This document shows, piece by piece, positions 7,258 to 13,946 of a DNA stretch of 24,333 bases. Origin of the DNA: a virus; IMG/VR virus record IMGVR_UViG_3300034523_000103, positions 1-24,333 of that record; one strand, given 5' to 3'. Positions within the stretch are counted from its first letter, which is position 1. Every line of letters starts with the position of its first letter. The notes below the pieces were generated by a model that ran no database searches, was not told the origin of the DNA, and saw only the letters and a program-made list of their open reading frames with translations. A program made the translations under genes and the position numbers.

Positions 7258-7896
7258 ATGAACGACGAAGCAATCGAGCAAGAGATTAATTCGAAGGGCC
7301 TGAACGCACCTCGCGTCACCCCGACTGAACTGCAAGCGAACATCGACAGTGAGCATTACTTCACTGCGTTTGACGGCGTTATGGGCGCATATCGAAACGG
7401 CAATGACGTGCATCCGGTAGGCGGCACGCCAAGCGCGCAAACAGGCTCCGCGTTGAGCCTGCTGACCTTCTGCGTGCTGGTGCTGAAGAACGGCTTCACC
7501 GTAACCGGCGAGTCTGCCTGCGCCAGTCCTGAGAACTTCGACGCAGATATCGGCCGCAAGATCGCTCGCAAGAACGCCGAGCAGAAGATCTGGCCGTTGA
7601 TGGGTTACGCGCTCAAGGAGCGGCTGTCAGCATGCTCTATTTGCGGATCGCTTGGATGTGCAGGGTGCGGATCGCAGCGCCAAGAGGGCTCGACCTTTGT
7701 TTCGCGCATGTCGGCGGAGCTGGATGAGTTGTGCGGCAAGCTTGCAAAGCTTAGCGCCTTCCTGGATGGCGATAAGGCCAGCACAGTCTCAGAAGAGGTG
7801 CTCTCGGATTTGAAGCTGCAGCGCAAGGCGATGACTGAATACGCTTTCATCCTGAGCAAGCGTTATGACGACGCAGTCGCTGGCGATGCAGCCTGA
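7258..7896 (+). CDS. Gp49-like phage protein with a C-terminal helical hairpin resembling Acb2/Tad1
   Basis: A 212-aa protein from ATG 7258, with GGAG at 7249-7252. Residues 16-122 match the Phage_gp49_66 family (APRVTPTELQANI, EHYFTAFDG, LSLLTFCVLVLKNGFTVTGE, ASPENFDADIGRKIA). The role of this domain is unknown. A linker has four cysteines in CSICGSLGCAGC (126-137), a possible metal knuckle. Residues 149-207 form two amphipathic helices: SRMSAELDELCGKLAKLSAFL, then LSDLKLQRKAMTEYAFILSKR. That pattern is shared with small phage proteins around the Acb2/Tad1 hairpin fold, some of which sequester cyclic nucleotide signals of CBASS or Thoeris defence. The gene lies between two terminators like a moron. 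The hairpin assignment is by pattern only. Confidence 0.7.
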   Translation: MNDEAIEQEINSKGLNAPRVTPTELQANIDSEHYFTAFDGVMGAYRNGNDVHPVGGTPSAQTGSALSLLTFCVLVLKNGFTVTGESACASPENFDADIGRKIARKNAEQKIWPLMGYALKERLSACSICGSLGCAGCGSQRQEGSTFVSRMSAELDELCGKLAKLSAFLDGDKASTVSEEVLSDLKLQRKAMTEYAFILSKRYDDAVAGDAA

Positions 7897-7929
7897 AAAT
7901 TGAGCGCATCTTACAAATAATCAGATACG

Positions 7930-7952
7930 CCTCGCATCTGCGGGGTTTTTTT
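7930..7952 (+). terminator. intrinsic terminator after the gp49-like gene
   Basis: Arms CCTCGC (7930-7935) and GCGGGG (7940-7945) with one T-G pair surround a tetraloop, and seven T follow (7946-7952). Confidence 0.85.
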
Positions 7953-8009
7953 ATGCCTGCTGTTCGGATGGACGGGGCGCACTGAGCCGGATGGCTCGCA
8001 GGAGACAAG

Positions 8010-8756
8010 ATGAAACTCAAGACTGTTGAAGTGGATGGCAAGCAATACGCGGAAGTCCTGGATGGGAAGCCCGTATTTACCGGTGACGACGGAAAAGACA
8101 TCGCTTTCGATGCTGTTGGCACCCGCGACACCATCACTCGGCTGAACGCTGAAGCCAAATCGCACCGCACCCGCGCCGAGGCCGCAGAAACGGCTGTAGC
8201 CGCGTTCTCTGGTATCGACGACCCGGCTGCAGCCCGCAAGGCGCTGGAAACTGTCGCCAATCTCGATGCTAAAAAACTGGTGGATGCCGGTGAGATCGAG
8301 CGCGTGAAGGCCGAAATCAGCAAGGGCTATCAGGCTCAGCTTGACGAGGCCAACGGCAAGTCGCAGACCCTGGAGCAGCAGCTGTATGCCGAGAAGATCG
8401 GCGGCAACTTCGCCCGCTCGGCGTTCATTGCCGAAAAGCTCGCCGTTCCAGCTGACATGGTTCAAGCCACCTTCGGGCAAAACCTGAAGATCGAAGACGG
8501 CAAGGTTGTCGCTTATGACAGTCAGGGCCAGAAGATTTTCAGTCGCGCCCGCCCGGGTGAATTGGCCGACTTCGACGAAGCGATTGAAACCCTTGTCTCG
8601 CAGTACCCCCACCGCGACCACATCCTGAAAAGCTCCAACGCCACGGGCGGCGGCGCACAGAACGGTCAAAACACCAACTCGAACGCAAAAGGCAATTTTG
8701 GTGGAGGCAAAGACGACCGAGTCGCCGCCATCAAGGCCATGACCGCCACGAATTAA
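8010..8756 (+). CDS. capsid scaffolding protein
   Basis: A 248-aa acidic protein from ATG 8010, with AGGAGA just upstream. After a short beta-rich N-terminus (KLKTVEVDGKQYAEVLDGKP), residues about 38-130 are Ala/Glu/Lys-rich and predicted helical or coiled coil. The tail is flexible and Gly/Asn-rich (ATGGGAQNGQNTNSNAKG), ending in a basic KAMTATN. This organisation and the position directly before the major capsid gene are typical of phage scaffolding proteins (DUF6651-like). They guide coat assembly and then leave the procapsid. No protease motif is seen, so the scaffold is probably released intact. The gene ends nine bases before the capsid start. Confidence 0.82.
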   Translation: MKLKTVEVDGKQYAEVLDGKPVFTGDDGKDIAFDAVGTRDTITRLNAEAKSHRTRAEAAETAVAAFSGIDDPAAARKALETVANLDAKKLVDAGEIERVKAEISKGYQAQLDEANGKSQTLEQQLYAEKIGGNFARSAFIAEKLAVPADMVQATFGQNLKIEDGKVVAYDSQGQKIFSRARPGELADFDEAIETLVSQYPHRDHILKSSNATGGGAQNGQNTNSNAKGNFGGGKDDRVAAIKAMTATN

Positions 8757-8765
8757 GGAGTCACC

Positions 8766-9734
8766 ATGTCCCTGTCGAACATGAAGGTATTCAACGAATA
8801 CCTCAAGAAAATCACCATCGAAACGCTGGCTCAGGACGTTGAGAAGTTCAACGCCGCGTCGGCCGGCTCCATTCGCCTCACCACGCAAGGTATCGACGGC
8901 GACTTCCTGCAAGAGTCGTTCTGGGCTGGCCTGCACAGCGCTCAGCGCCGTGTTGACCGCTATGCCGCCAACGGCGCGCAGGCTGCAACCCCGCTGACCC
9001 AGAAGCAGTACGACTCGGTGAAGATCGCAGGCGGCTTCGGCCCGATCCTGTGGGAGCCTTCGCAGCTGTCGTGGGTTCAGAAAAACCCGGAAGAAGCCCT
9101 GGAAGTGATCAGTCGCAACCTGTCCGAAGCCATCATGTCGGACCAGTTGAACACCGCCATCGCCGCTCTGGTCGCCGCCATTGGCAACCAGCCAACCGCC
9201 ACCAACGACGTGTCCGCCACTGCTGGCGTGGACTACATCGCCATTAACAACGCTCACGCGCTGTTCGGTGACGCCTCGCAGCGTCTCATTGCCCAGGTAA
9301 TGACCGGCGCCATGTACCACAAGCTGATCGGCAAGAACCTGGTCAACGCCGAGAAACTGTTCACCTTCAGCGGTGTTCAGGTTGTCGACATCCTGGGCAA
9401 GGCCGTGATCATCACCGACGCCGCCGCGCTGTACGAGGCCGGCACCCCGAACAAGCAAAAGGTGCTGAGCTTGGCTGATGGCGCTGCGATGGTGATGGAT
9501 GGTTCCGACCTGATCACCAACATCCAGACCTCCAACGGCAAGGAGCGCATCGAGACCACTATGCAAAGCGATTATTCGTTCGGCTTGGGCCTCAAAGGCT
9601 TTACGTGGGATGTTGCGGGTGGCGGCAAGTCTCCAACAAGCGCCGAGATTGCAACTGGCTCGAACTGGGACTTGGTGGCTGCCACCATCAAGCAAACCGC
9701 GGGCGTGATTACCATTGGTGATGCAACCAAGTAA
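8766..9734 (+). CDS. major capsid protein (Gp13-like)
   Basis: A 322-aa product from ATG 8766, with AAGGAG nine bases upstream. MSLSNMKVFNEYLKKITIE at the N-terminus, QGIDGDFLQESFWAGL, NLSEAIMSDQLN, and GSNWDLVAATIKQTAGVITI near the C-terminus are typical of the 'major capsid protein 13-like' family (PF20036 type) of siphoviruses. The product builds the icosahedral shell. It follows the scaffold gene with no promoter between them, so both are expressed together in bulk. Codon use is strongly C-ending, as expected for the most abundant virion protein. The next gene is an HNH endonuclease with a structured leader, apparently inserted between the capsid stop and the original downstream terminator. 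Confidence 0.9.
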   Translation: MSLSNMKVFNEYLKKITIETLAQDVEKFNAASAGSIRLTTQGIDGDFLQESFWAGLHSAQRRVDRYAANGAQAATPLTQKQYDSVKIAGGFGPILWEPSQLSWVQKNPEEALEVISRNLSEAIMSDQLNTAIAALVAAIGNQPTATNDVSATAGVDYIAINNAHALFGDASQRLIAQVMTGAMYHKLIGKNLVNAEKLFTFSGVQVVDILGKAVIITDAAALYEAGTPNKQKVLSLADGAAMVMDGSDLITNIQTSNGKERIETTMQSDYSFGLGLKGFTWDVAGGGKSPTSAEIATGSNWDLVAATIKQTAGVITIGDATK

Positions 9735-9749
9735 CGATGTAGAATGACC

Positions 9750-9829
9750 GTGTCAGGACAGCCCATTGCAAGGGGTTTTCGGCTCCGATAAGCCGGATTA
9801 CTGACACTCATTTCTAGCCTTATCGGAGG
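9750..9829 (+). promoter_or_regulatory. structured leader with alternative hairpins that can mask the HNH ribosome site
   Basis: An outer 7-bp stem pairs GTGTCAG (9750-9756) with CTGACAC (9801-9807) and encloses a CGGCT/AGCCG hairpin (9780-9784, 9791-9795). A competing 10-bp perfect stem pairs CTCCGATAAG (9783-9792) with CTTATCGGAG (9819-9828). The latter contains GGAG of the Shine-Dalgarno GGAGG. The two folds exclude each other, so the leader could switch translation of the endonuclease on or off. Confidence 0.6.
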
Positions 9830-9834
9830 CCGCC

Positions 9835-10326
9835 ATGCTTGATCAATCTCGTCTGAAAGAAATTCTCCACTATGACCCGGAAACGGGTGTATTCACCTGG
9901 CTAAAGCCTACATCCAACAGGGTGAGGGCTGGAGCCGTGTGCGATACCGTAGGGCCTATCGGGTATGTCGTTATCGGCGTATTGGGTAAAAGGCAATACG
10001 CTCACCGCCTTGCTTGGCTCTACATGACAGGCGAGTGGCCGTCCGATCAGGTTGATCATGTCAATTGCATCAAGCTGGACAATAGATGGTCGAATCTGCG
10101 AGTTGCTGGCAAATCCAAAAACATGCAGAACATCGGACTGAGATCCAATAACTCAAGCGGCTTTACGGGTGTTGGGTTCCATGCTCAAACAGGAAGATGG
10201 CGCGCCTTCATCGTTGTCGCTGGGAAAATGGTTCATGTTGGCCTGTTCGACACAATAGAGCTGGCCTCTAGAGCTAGAGAGAATGCAGCGATCAAGCAAT
10301 ATGGCGAGTTTTATCACGCCGGATAA
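9835..10326 (+). CDS. free-standing HNH endonuclease with AP2 DNA-binding domain
   Basis: A 163-aa protein from ATG 9835, with CGGAGG five bases upstream. Residues 1-50 are the usual beta N-terminus (LHYDPETGVFTWLK, VGPIGYVVIGVLGKRQY). The HNH domain spans 55-95: AHRLAWLYMTGEWP (His57), VDHVNCIKLDNRWSNL (Asp74-His75, Asn83, Asn87). Residues 107-160 match an AP2-type DNA-binding domain (SSGFTGVGFHAQTGRWRAFI, then VHVGLFDTIELASRARENAA). Such enzymes are mobile selfish genes in phages, cutting related genomes near their own site. It lies directly after the capsid gene and is visibly more A/T-rich than its neighbours, both signs of recent insertion. A terminator follows. Confidence 0.9.
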   Translation: MLDQSRLKEILHYDPETGVFTWLKPTSNRVRAGAVCDTVGPIGYVVIGVLGKRQYAHRLAWLYMTGEWPSDQVDHVNCIKLDNRWSNLRVAGKSKNMQNIGLRSNNSSGFTGVGFHAQTGRWRAFIVVAGKMVHVGLFDTIELASRARENAAIKQYGEFYHAG

Positions 10327-10341
10327 TCAAACAGATAATGC

Positions 10342-10369
10342 AAGGCCGGCTACTGAGTCGGCCTTTTTT
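10342..10369 (+). terminator. intrinsic terminator after the HNH-AP2 gene
   Basis: Arms AAGGCCG (10342-10348) and CGGCCTT (10359-10365) surround a ten-base loop. Six T occupy 10364-10369. It may originally have ended the capsid transcript before the endonuclease entered. Confidence 0.85.
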
Positions 10370-10386
10370 ATGCCTGGAGAATAGCA

Positions 10387-10563
10387 ATGAGCGAGAAAGT
10401 CGTTTACGAGAAGCACCCGGTCACCGCTGAGCGCAAGGCTGAGCTGCGCCAGAAGGGCTACAAGATCATCGACGCCAAGTTTGCGCCGGATGACTACAAG
10501 CACCCCGAGCCGATCAAGGCCGCGAAGTCCGGCGGTGCAAGCCAGAAGGCCGAACAGGAATAA
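10387..10563 (+). CDS. small conserved-looking protein of the head-tail module (58 aa)
   Basis: A 58-codon ORF from ATG 10387, with GGAG at 10376-10379, ends at TAA 10561-10563, three bases before the next gene. The product is charged and soluble. It starts MSEKVVYEKHPVTAERKAEL, has a RQKGYKIIDAKFAP segment, and ends in a low-complexity Ala/Lys/Gly tail. The helix-turn part (AERKAELRQKGYKIID) resembles the short SAP/HeH-like pieces found in many small phage proteins between capsid and connector genes. Its function is unknown. The good ribosome site and tight packing make it a real gene. Confidence 0.75.
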   Translation: MSEKVVYEKHPVTAERKAELRQKGYKIIDAKFAPDDYKHPEPIKAAKSGGASQKAEQE

Positions 10564-10566
10564 CCA

Positions 10567-10944
10567 ATGACCGACTTCATCACTGTTGCAGACGTTGACG
10601 CATTGCTGGGGTCGGACTGGGCGGGTGCCGGTGATCCGGTTCTGTCTGTGATGCAGGCCAACGCCTGGCTGACCAGCAAGATTAAGCGTCCTGTCCCCGC
10701 CGAAGTACCGGCCGAGATCAAGCAGGCCGGCGCCCAAGTTGCAAAGATCGCCTCGACTGGCGGCCTGTATAAGGCTGTCGAACGAGAGACGATAAGCGAG
10801 ACGGTATCGGCCACCTCCGGCACGTCCGTCAGTGAAACCTACGTTCAGGGCTCCGTTGCGCTGTCGTCCGGGGAGAGCTTCGCCTTGGCGCTGATCTATC
10901 CCTGGACCACTGGCACCAATTCCATCCAGATGGTGAGGGGCTGA
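10567..10944 (+). CDS. head-tail adaptor protein
   Basis: A 125-aa product from ATG 10567, directly after the 58-aa ORF. It begins MTDFITVADVDALLGSDW, contains ANAWLTSKI and VPAEIKQAGAQVAKIASTGG, and ends in a beta-rich segment with ALIYPWT. This is the pattern of phage head-completion adaptors, which are sometimes annotated as DnaT-like ssDNA-binding proteins by distant similarity. By position, first connector gene after the capsid, it should form the ring that binds the portal, comparable to SPP1 gp15 or HK97 gp6. The DNA-binding label should not be taken literally here. Confidence 0.75.
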   Translation: MTDFITVADVDALLGSDWAGAGDPVLSVMQANAWLTSKIKRPVPAEVPAEIKQAGAQVAKIASTGGLYKAVERETISETVSATSGTSVSETYVQGSVALSSGESFALALIYPWTTGTNSIQMVRG

Positions 10945-10946
10945 GC

Positions 10947-11333
10947 ATGGGCCTACAGGACAAGCTTCAGACCAAGCTGGCCAAGGCGTTCGACGGGAAG
11001 CTGGCCGATGCGGTTCGCGCTGTATCTGGCGCTCGCGTCGTTGCTGGCGAATACGACCCGATAACCGGCTCGGAGACTGGAAGCTCGACGCTGAATTACA
11101 GCGGGCGCGGCGTCTTTAGCAGCTACTTGGCACGCGAGATTGACGGAAGCCTGATTCAGACGGCTGACGAAAAGCTGCTGGTCCTGCAAAACGAGTTGTT
11201 CGTCCTGCTGGATGGCGCGCAGACGGCAGAAATTGCCGCGCCTGCGATAGGCGACATCATCAGTGGAAAGCGAGTTCTGAACGTGTCGGAAGACCCGGCC
11301 ATGGCGACATTCACCATTCAGTTGCGGGTGTGA
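10947..11333 (+). CDS. head closure / head-tail joining protein
   Basis: A 128-aa protein from ATG 10947, two bases after the adaptor stop. After a helical N-terminus (GLQDKLQTKLAKAFDGKLADAV) it is mostly beta. SGRGVFSSYLAREIDGSLIQ, KLLVLQNELFVLL and IGDIISGKRVLNV resemble the beta-barrel stopper proteins (SPP1 gp16-like) that close the portal after packaging. There is no catalytic motif. The position between adaptor and neck protein supports the call. It ends three bases before the next ATG. Confidence 0.65.
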   Translation: MGLQDKLQTKLAKAFDGKLADAVRAVSGARVVAGEYDPITGSETGSSTLNYSGRGVFSSYLAREIDGSLIQTADEKLLVLQNELFVLLDGAQTAEIAAPAIGDIISGKRVLNVSEDPAMATFTIQLRV

Positions 11334-11335
11334 CG

Positions 11336-11725
11336 ATGAGCTTTGCAGATGATATCCGGCGCTTCAGCGTGAAGACCGAGGCAGCACACAACAAGATTGT
11401 CCGGGCCGCGACTATCGAACTGTTCAGCGGCGTGATCAAGTCGACGCCAGTTGATACGGGCCGAGCCAAAGGTGCGTGGGCAACATCTGTGGGCTCGCCT
11501 ACAAATGATGCGCCTGATCGACTTGGGGAGGCCGCATCCATTGCCGAGGTGGTTGCAATCACACCTCCAGGCGCAGGCCAGGAGACGTATCTGGCGAACA
11601 ACCTGCCTTACATCGAGCGGCTTGAGAACGGCAGTTCCACGCAGGCCCCGGCAGGCATGGTCACCATCAACATGGATCGAGTCTCCAAGATCGTCGCCGC
11701 TGCCATCGAAAAGAACAGGGTTTGA
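11336..11725 (+). CDS. neck / tail completion protein (HK97 gp10-like)
   Basis: A 129-aa product from ATG 11336. A GTG at 11330 would give a GTGA overlap with the previous gene and two more residues, but neither start has a strong ribosome site. The sequence STPVDTGRAKGAWATSVG (about residues 36-53) is the signature of HK97 gp10-like proteins, followed by NNLPYIERLENGSSTQAPAGMV, also typical. These proteins complete the tail end that joins the head. The gene lies between head closure and tail terminator, the expected place. Confidence 0.85.
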   Translation: MSFADDIRRFSVKTEAAHNKIVRAATIELFSGVIKSTPVDTGRAKGAWATSVGSPTNDAPDRLGEAASIAEVVAITPPGAGQETYLANNLPYIERLENGSSTQAPAGMVTINMDRVSKIVAAAIEKNRV

Positions 11726-11728
11726 GCC

Positions 11729-12148
11729 ATGTCTGAAACCAAGATCAACGGAGCGCTGGTTGCCGCCTATCTGGCAAGCAATCTCTACCCGGTAAGCCGA
11801 ACCCATGTCGAAGGCAAGGTTTTCGTTCCAGTAATCGGCCGGGCTTGGGCGCGACTTACCGATATGCCGACCGGCCGCGAGCCAGCCGCATTCGGTGGCG
11901 TGAACCCGGTCGAGCGCACCGGTTACCTGCAGATCGATATCTACCACCCGAACAACACCGGCACCGGGCTCATCCTGGCCGATGTCGACAAGGCGATGAG
12001 CTTCTACAAGCCAGGCCTGAGACTCGAATACCAAGGCCAGCGCGTGCACATCCGCAAAGCTGAACGCTCCAAGATCACGCCAGAGGCTGTTTGGACTGGC
12101 GTGAGCATCCTCGTTTATTACAGCGCGTGGATCTTCCCCGGCACCTGA
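11729..12148 (+). CDS. tail terminator protein
   Basis: A 139-aa protein from ATG 11729, three bases after the neck gene. The order of elements (N-terminal helix NGALVAAYLASNL, FVPVIGRAWARLTDMPTG, GYLQIDIYHPNNTGTG, then VSILVYYSAW) matches the family once called DUF4128 (Phage_tail_terminator_5). Such proteins form a ring that caps the growing tail tube and fixes its length. It is the last gene of the connector block, and a terminator follows within 50 bases. Confidence 0.82.
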   Translation: MSETKINGALVAAYLASNLYPVSRTHVEGKVFVPVIGRAWARLTDMPTGREPAAFGGVNPVERTGYLQIDIYHPNNTGTGLILADVDKAMSFYKPGLRLEYQGQRVHIRKAERSKITPEAVWTGVSILVYYSAWIFPGT

Positions 12149-12173
12149 TTCGCTTTCGCAGCAACACCCGCAC

Positions 12174-12196
12174 CCCGCCCATTGAGCGGGTTTTTT
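12174..12196 (+). terminator. intrinsic terminator before the tail tube gene
   Basis: Arms CCCGC (12174-12178) and GCGGG (12186-12190) surround a seven-base loop, and six T follow (12191-12196). The tail tube Shine-Dalgarno (AGGAG) starts seven bases later. Confidence 0.8.
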
Positions 12197-12215
12197 CGTT
12201 ATAGGAGATCCCAAA

Positions 12216-13118
12216 ATGGGCTTAGCTAACGGCTCTGCCGTACAAACGTATTACACCGAAGAGGTCGCGGGCGTTATCCCTGCCACCCCAGCATGGAAAC
12301 CGATCCGCTTTGTCAGCGCCGGCCTGACGCCGAACATCAATCAGATCGATACGGCGGAAATGAATCAATACCGCCAACAGCAGGCGAGCCGTGGCGGCAC
12401 CTACAGCGTGGCCGGCGATATCGCGGTCGAGCTGTCGTTCTCCAGCTTCGACGACCTGATCCAGGCTGCCATGCAGGGCACTTGGACGGCCAATGTCCTG
12501 AAGATCGGCAAGGTCGAGCGCTCGTTCGCCATCCTTGAGCGTCACACCGACATCGGCGTCGATTACGTCTATCACGGCTGTCGTGTCAGTACGATGGCGA
12601 TCAGCTCCCCGCTGAATGCCCCGGTTGGCGTCACCTTCAGCATGATGGGCACCAAGGCCGAGAAGTACACCGTGCCGGTTGGCTCGACGTACCTGCCGGC
12701 TACCGCGACCGACATCATGATCACCACCAACCTGGCGCTGACCGAGGGCGGGGTGTCCGTGGCTTATGCGACCGAATGGAGCGTCAGCCTCGACAACGGT
12801 ATGGAAGCCCTGTTTGCGCTGGGCAGCCGTGAAGCCTTCGACATTTCCAACGGTGTCGCCAAGGTAACCGGCTCGATGTCGGCCTATCTGGTCGATGCCG
12901 TGCTGTGGGACAAGGTGCTCAACGAGACATCGACCTCGCACGTCATCGAGTTCACCGAGGGAGCGGACAAGTACACGCTGGAGCTGCCAAAGGTTCGCTA
13001 CACCCAAGGCCAGAAGCAAACCAGCGGCCCGGGCGCGATCATTCCTCAGTACACCGTGAGCGCCGGCTACGACGCAACGCTTGCCACCACCATGATGATC
13101 ACTCGCACCGGCGCGTAA
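12216..13118 (+). CDS. major tail tube protein
   Basis: A 300-aa product from ATG 12216, preceded by TAGGAG. The N-terminus MGLANGSAVQTYYTEEVAGV and the repeated beta pattern (TYSVAGDIAVELSFSSFDDL, VGVTFSMMG, VAKVTGSMSAYL) match siphovirus tail tube proteins (Phage_tube_2 type). Hexameric rings of this protein stack on the tape measure. It stands alone between two terminators and has strongly biased codon use, both typical of a highly expressed virion gene. The second half (about 180-300) repeats the beta fold and may be an Ig-like or duplicated tube domain. Confidence 0.85.
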   Translation: MGLANGSAVQTYYTEEVAGVIPATPAWKPIRFVSAGLTPNINQIDTAEMNQYRQQQASRGGTYSVAGDIAVELSFSSFDDLIQAAMQGTWTANVLKIGKVERSFAILERHTDIGVDYVYHGCRVSTMAISSPLNAPVGVTFSMMGTKAEKYTVPVGSTYLPATATDIMITTNLALTEGGVSVAYATEWSVSLDNGMEALFALGSREAFDISNGVAKVTGSMSAYLVDAVLWDKVLNETSTSHVIEFTEGADKYTLELPKVRYTQGQKQTSGPGAIIPQYTVSAGYDATLATTMMITRTGA

Positions 13119-13134
13119 TCGAATCCTTTCTACA

Positions 13135-13158
13135 GGCCCGCCACTGAGCGGGCCTTTT
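13135..13158 (+). terminator. intrinsic terminator after the tail tube gene
   Basis: Arms GGCCCGC (13135-13141) and GCGGGCC (13148-13154) pair perfectly around CACTGA, with four T at 13155-13158. The short T-tract suggests partial read-through into the chaperone gene, which fits a lower need for that product. Confidence 0.8.
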
Positions 13159-13177
13159 CATTTTGGAGATTCACCGC

Positions 13178-13606
13178 ATGTCTGCTAAATCTGAAAAAGC
13201 CACCACCGCTATCAAGCCATTCGCTCTGTCCGACTTCTTCACCTTGGGTGCGCTGGAGAAAGGCAAGAAACTGCCGCTGACCCTGCCGGATGGCACTGAA
13301 ACCGAATACCACTTGATGGTGCTGGGTGCCGATGCGCCTGCTGCCCGTAAAGCCCTGCTGGAAGCAACTCGAATCCTGCGCGATGAGGGAAAGGAAGGCA
13401 TGTCGGTAGAAGAAGAGGCCGCCATCTCTCAGCGTGCCAACCTGCTGTACCGTTCCGCGCTGGCCTTCGACTGGTCGCTGCCGGTGCCATACAGCAAAGA
13501 AGCCGTAGCCGAGCTGCTGCTCAACAACCCAGGCCTGGCGAATGATGTCGAGCGACTGGCGAGCGACCGCGCCCGTTTTTTCGCGCCAGAGTTGAAAGCC
13601 TCCTAA
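13178..13606 (+). CDS. tail assembly chaperone, short form (gpG-like)
   Basis: This is a 142-aa protein from ATG 13178, with GGAGA at 13165-13169; a TTG at 13163 lies in frame but overlaps the ribosome site. The pattern KKLPLTLPDGTETEYHLMV, APAARKALLEATRIL, then a helical LAFDWSLPVPYSKEAVAELL and DVERLASDRARFFA is typical of phage tail assembly chaperones. They bind and spool the tape measure protein while the tail tube polymerises. The gene lies right after the tail tube. Its last codons contain TTTTTTC, where about one in many ribosomes should slip by -1 to make the longer fusion. Confidence 0.82.
   Translation: MSAKSEKATTAIKPFALSDFFTLGALEKGKKLPLTLPDGTETEYHLMVLGADAPAARKALLEATRILRDEGKEGMSVEEEAAISQRANLLYRSALAFDWSLPVPYSKEAVAELLLNNPGLANDVERLASDRARFFAPELKAS
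13576..13582 (+). promoter_or_regulatory. -1 programmed ribosomal frameshift site (slippery T TTT TTC)
   Basis: In the gpG frame the heptamer reads T-TTT-TTC. Slipping back one base re-pairs both Phe tRNAs on TTT. A possible stimulator lies 16 bases downstream, where GCCT and AGGC (13598-13601, 13617-13620) enclose CCC/GGG arms. The -1 frame is open without a stop from well before the site to 13914. Confidence 0.82.
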
Positions 13607-13914
13607 CCCACTGGGAAGGCGAGGCCAAGCTCAATAAGCCGGTCAAGGGATCAACGGCCACAACCCGTGATCACCTGACGCGGGTCTGGAATATGACCGG
13701 CCACAAGCCTCGGGAGCTGGATATTCCGGCAATGCCCGAGGGTATGGGCTATCTGGCCGGCTTGTTCTGGGAGCTCAAGCGCACCAGCGATCCGCTGACC
13801 TGGCAAGAAATGGACGCCTGGACGCGGATGATGGATCGGCAGATCGAGCCGGAAGAGGCCCGGGTGTTGATGAAAATGGACGGCATTCACTGTCGGGTGA
13901 TGAATGAGGGGTGA
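13582..13914 (+). CDS. frameshift extension of the tail chaperone (gpGT-like T domain)
   Basis: This reading frame has no convincing start of its own: the first ATG, at 13693, lacks a ribosome site and lies mid-domain. After the -1 slip the fusion is about 245 aa, 135 from the G frame and 110 from here. The added part reads RARVESLLTHWEGEAKLN at first. DHLTRVWNMTGHKPREL and MPEGMGYLAGLFWELKR then resemble the T domain of lambda-like chaperones, which recruits tail tube subunits. It ends in MKMDGIHCRVMNEG. In most siphoviruses the tape measure gene follows at once. Here a roughly 6 kb accessory island intervenes. Confidence 0.8.
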   Translation, partial: RARVESLLTHWEGEAKLNKPVKGSTATTRDHLTRVWNMTGHKPRELDIPAMPEGMGYLAGLFWELKRTSDPLTWQEMDAWTRMMDRQIEPEEARVLMKMDGIHCRVMNEG

Positions 13915-13946
13915 TGCTGGGCGGGGGGCACCAATCATGCTTTCGA

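Noticed and set aside
7911-9695. A 594-codon open frame on the minus strand across scaffold and capsid genes
   Set aside because: It lies fully antisense to two well-recognised genes. High GC with C-ending codons commonly keeps this antisense frame open, and the product has no family resemblance.
9735-10341. A group I intron carrying the HNH-AP2 gene
   Set aside because: The capsid gene is complete before it and no downstream exon continues the capsid frame, so this is a free-standing endonuclease insertion.
13693-13914. A separate 73-aa gene after the tail chaperone
   Set aside because: ATG 13693 lacks a ribosome site, and the frame continues upstream to a slippery sequence, so it is the frameshift extension.
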